In this document: positions 8,336 through 8,573 of the stretch, one piece after another
How positions within the stretch are numbered: the stretch's first letter is position 1
How the letters are laid out: the number at the start of each line of letters is the position of its first letter
Origin: Candidatus Altimarinota bacterium
GTDB taxonomy: Bacteria; Patescibacteriota; Gracilibacteria; BD1-5; UBA6164
Reading direction: 5' to 3'
DNA length: 8,573 bases
Assembly: GCA_020631575.1 (NCBI GenBank)
Contig: JAHDGX010000044.1
Span: 1-8,573 of the forward strand
Notes under the pieces: model-generated
The model's input: the letters and a program-made list of their open reading frames with translations, nothing else
What the model was told of the DNA's origin: nothing
The model's database searches: none
Translations under genes and position numbers: made by a program

Positions 8336-8427
8336 CAAGTAATATCTCAATAAATACTAAAAATTATAATTTGTATCAATTATTCAAAGCAGATAAGATA
8401 AAATATATAGAATCAATAAACCAAGAA

Positions 8428-8456
8428 TTGATTCATGTAAAATAACATGTTACAAT
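8428..8456 (+). promoter_or_regulatory. Promoter of the HAD-family gene with internal palindrome
   Basis: TTGATT (8428-8433), 17 bases, TACAAT (8451-8456), 26 bases before ATG 8483. The spacer holds a perfect 10-base palindrome TAACATGTTA (8443-8452) that runs into the -10 box, a position suited to a repressor site. An 8-base inverted repeat GAATCAAT/ATTGATTC (8410-8417 and 8427-8434) overlaps the -35 box. Whether a protein binds there is unknown. Confidence 0.5.
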
Positions 8457-8482
8457 TTAGTAAATAATTTAAATAATAAACA

Positions 8483-8573
8483 ATGAAAAAATATATTATC
8501 TTTGATATGGATGGGACACTGATAGAAAGCGAATCATCAAACTTCCCACTTATGTTCAAACATTTGCAAAGCT
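8483..8573 (+). CDS. HAD-superfamily hydrolase, N-terminal fragment cut by window edge
   Basis: The first 30 codons of a gene that continues past the right edge. It begins MKKYIIFDMDGTLIESES, the motif I of haloacid dehalogenase-superfamily phosphohydrolases: D8 would be the nucleophile and D10 the acid/base in DxDGT. Most such proteins are cytosolic phosphatases or phosphoglucomutases of about 200-230 residues with a cap domain inserted after motif I. The residues after motif I (ESESSNFPLMFKHLQS) would start the cap, but not enough is seen to name a subfamily or substrate. The start is ATG 8483, 26 bases after the TACAAT box, with an A/T-only leader and no Shine-Dalgarno. The one Gly seen uses GGG. 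It is 147 bases downstream of the O-antigen ligase-family gene and has its own promoter. Confidence 0.85.
   Translation, partial: MKKYIIFDMDGTLIESESSNFPLMFKHLQS

Noticed and set aside
7983..8342. A 119-residue plus-strand open frame.
   Set aside because: It is out of frame with the C-terminal tail of the membrane protein, which is continuous to TAA at 8333.
1..8573. Mycoplasma-type code 4 (TGA as Trp).
   Set aside because: Walker A, IGVCNF, FGHPN and GSG motifs need Gly at TGA, and conserved Trp positions use TGG.
1..8573. CRISPR arrays, tRNAs, insertion-sequence ends or a toxin-antitoxin or defence cassette.
   Set aside because: No regularly spaced repeats, cloverleaf-like segments, transposase motifs or recognised defence proteins were found; the lone AAA+ ATPase is not enough to claim a defence system.

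Overview
The window reads correctly only if TGA is translated as glycine (genetic code 25). With the standard code every gene longer than about 100 codons breaks up. With TGA as Gly, eight clean genes appear, and the seven whose boundaries can be checked end in TAA or TAG. The clearest proof is an AAA+ ATPase whose Walker A loop takes two of its three glycines from TGA (2864-2866 and 2873-2875). Code 25 is established for the Candidate Phyla Radiation lineages Absconditabacteria (SR1) and Gracilibacteria (BD1-5), so this is a piece of an AT-rich chromosome from one of those groups. The sequence alone does not separate the two.

Layout, left to right: a photolyase/cryptochrome-family gene on the minus strand that runs off the left edge (1-889); a 71-residue four-cysteine protein on the minus strand (942-1157); a 767-residue AAA+ ATPase with an unrecognised N-terminal two thirds on the plus strand (1322-3625); an aldo/keto reductase on the minus strand (3617-4480), convergent with the ATPase and overlapping its 3' end; a 254-residue charged, helical protein of unknown function on the plus strand (4544-5308); a 397-residue beta-rich protein of unknown function on the minus strand (5310-6503), convergent with one base between stop codons; an O-antigen ligase/polymerase-family membrane protein with a soluble C-terminal extension on the plus strand (6614-8335); and the first 30 codons of a HAD-family hydrolase on the plus strand (8483-8573).

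The strand alternates often, so this is not one operon. Only the photolyase and the four-Cys gene could be co-transcribed, and a hairpin lies between them. The sensible readings are DNA repair by light (photolyase), NADPH-dependent carbonyl reduction (aldo/keto reductase), glycan polymerisation or ligation at the cell surface (O-antigen ligase family) and phosphate-ester chemistry (HAD). The ATPase, the four-Cys protein, the 254-residue protein and the 397-residue protein have no assignable pathway. Intergenic gaps are short (none exceeds 170 bases) and carry sigma70-like promoters. The 8-base palindrome ATTATAAT occurs in four of them. No gene has a visible Shine-Dalgarno sequence. No rRNA, tRNA, CRISPR array, insertion sequence or phage gene was seen.
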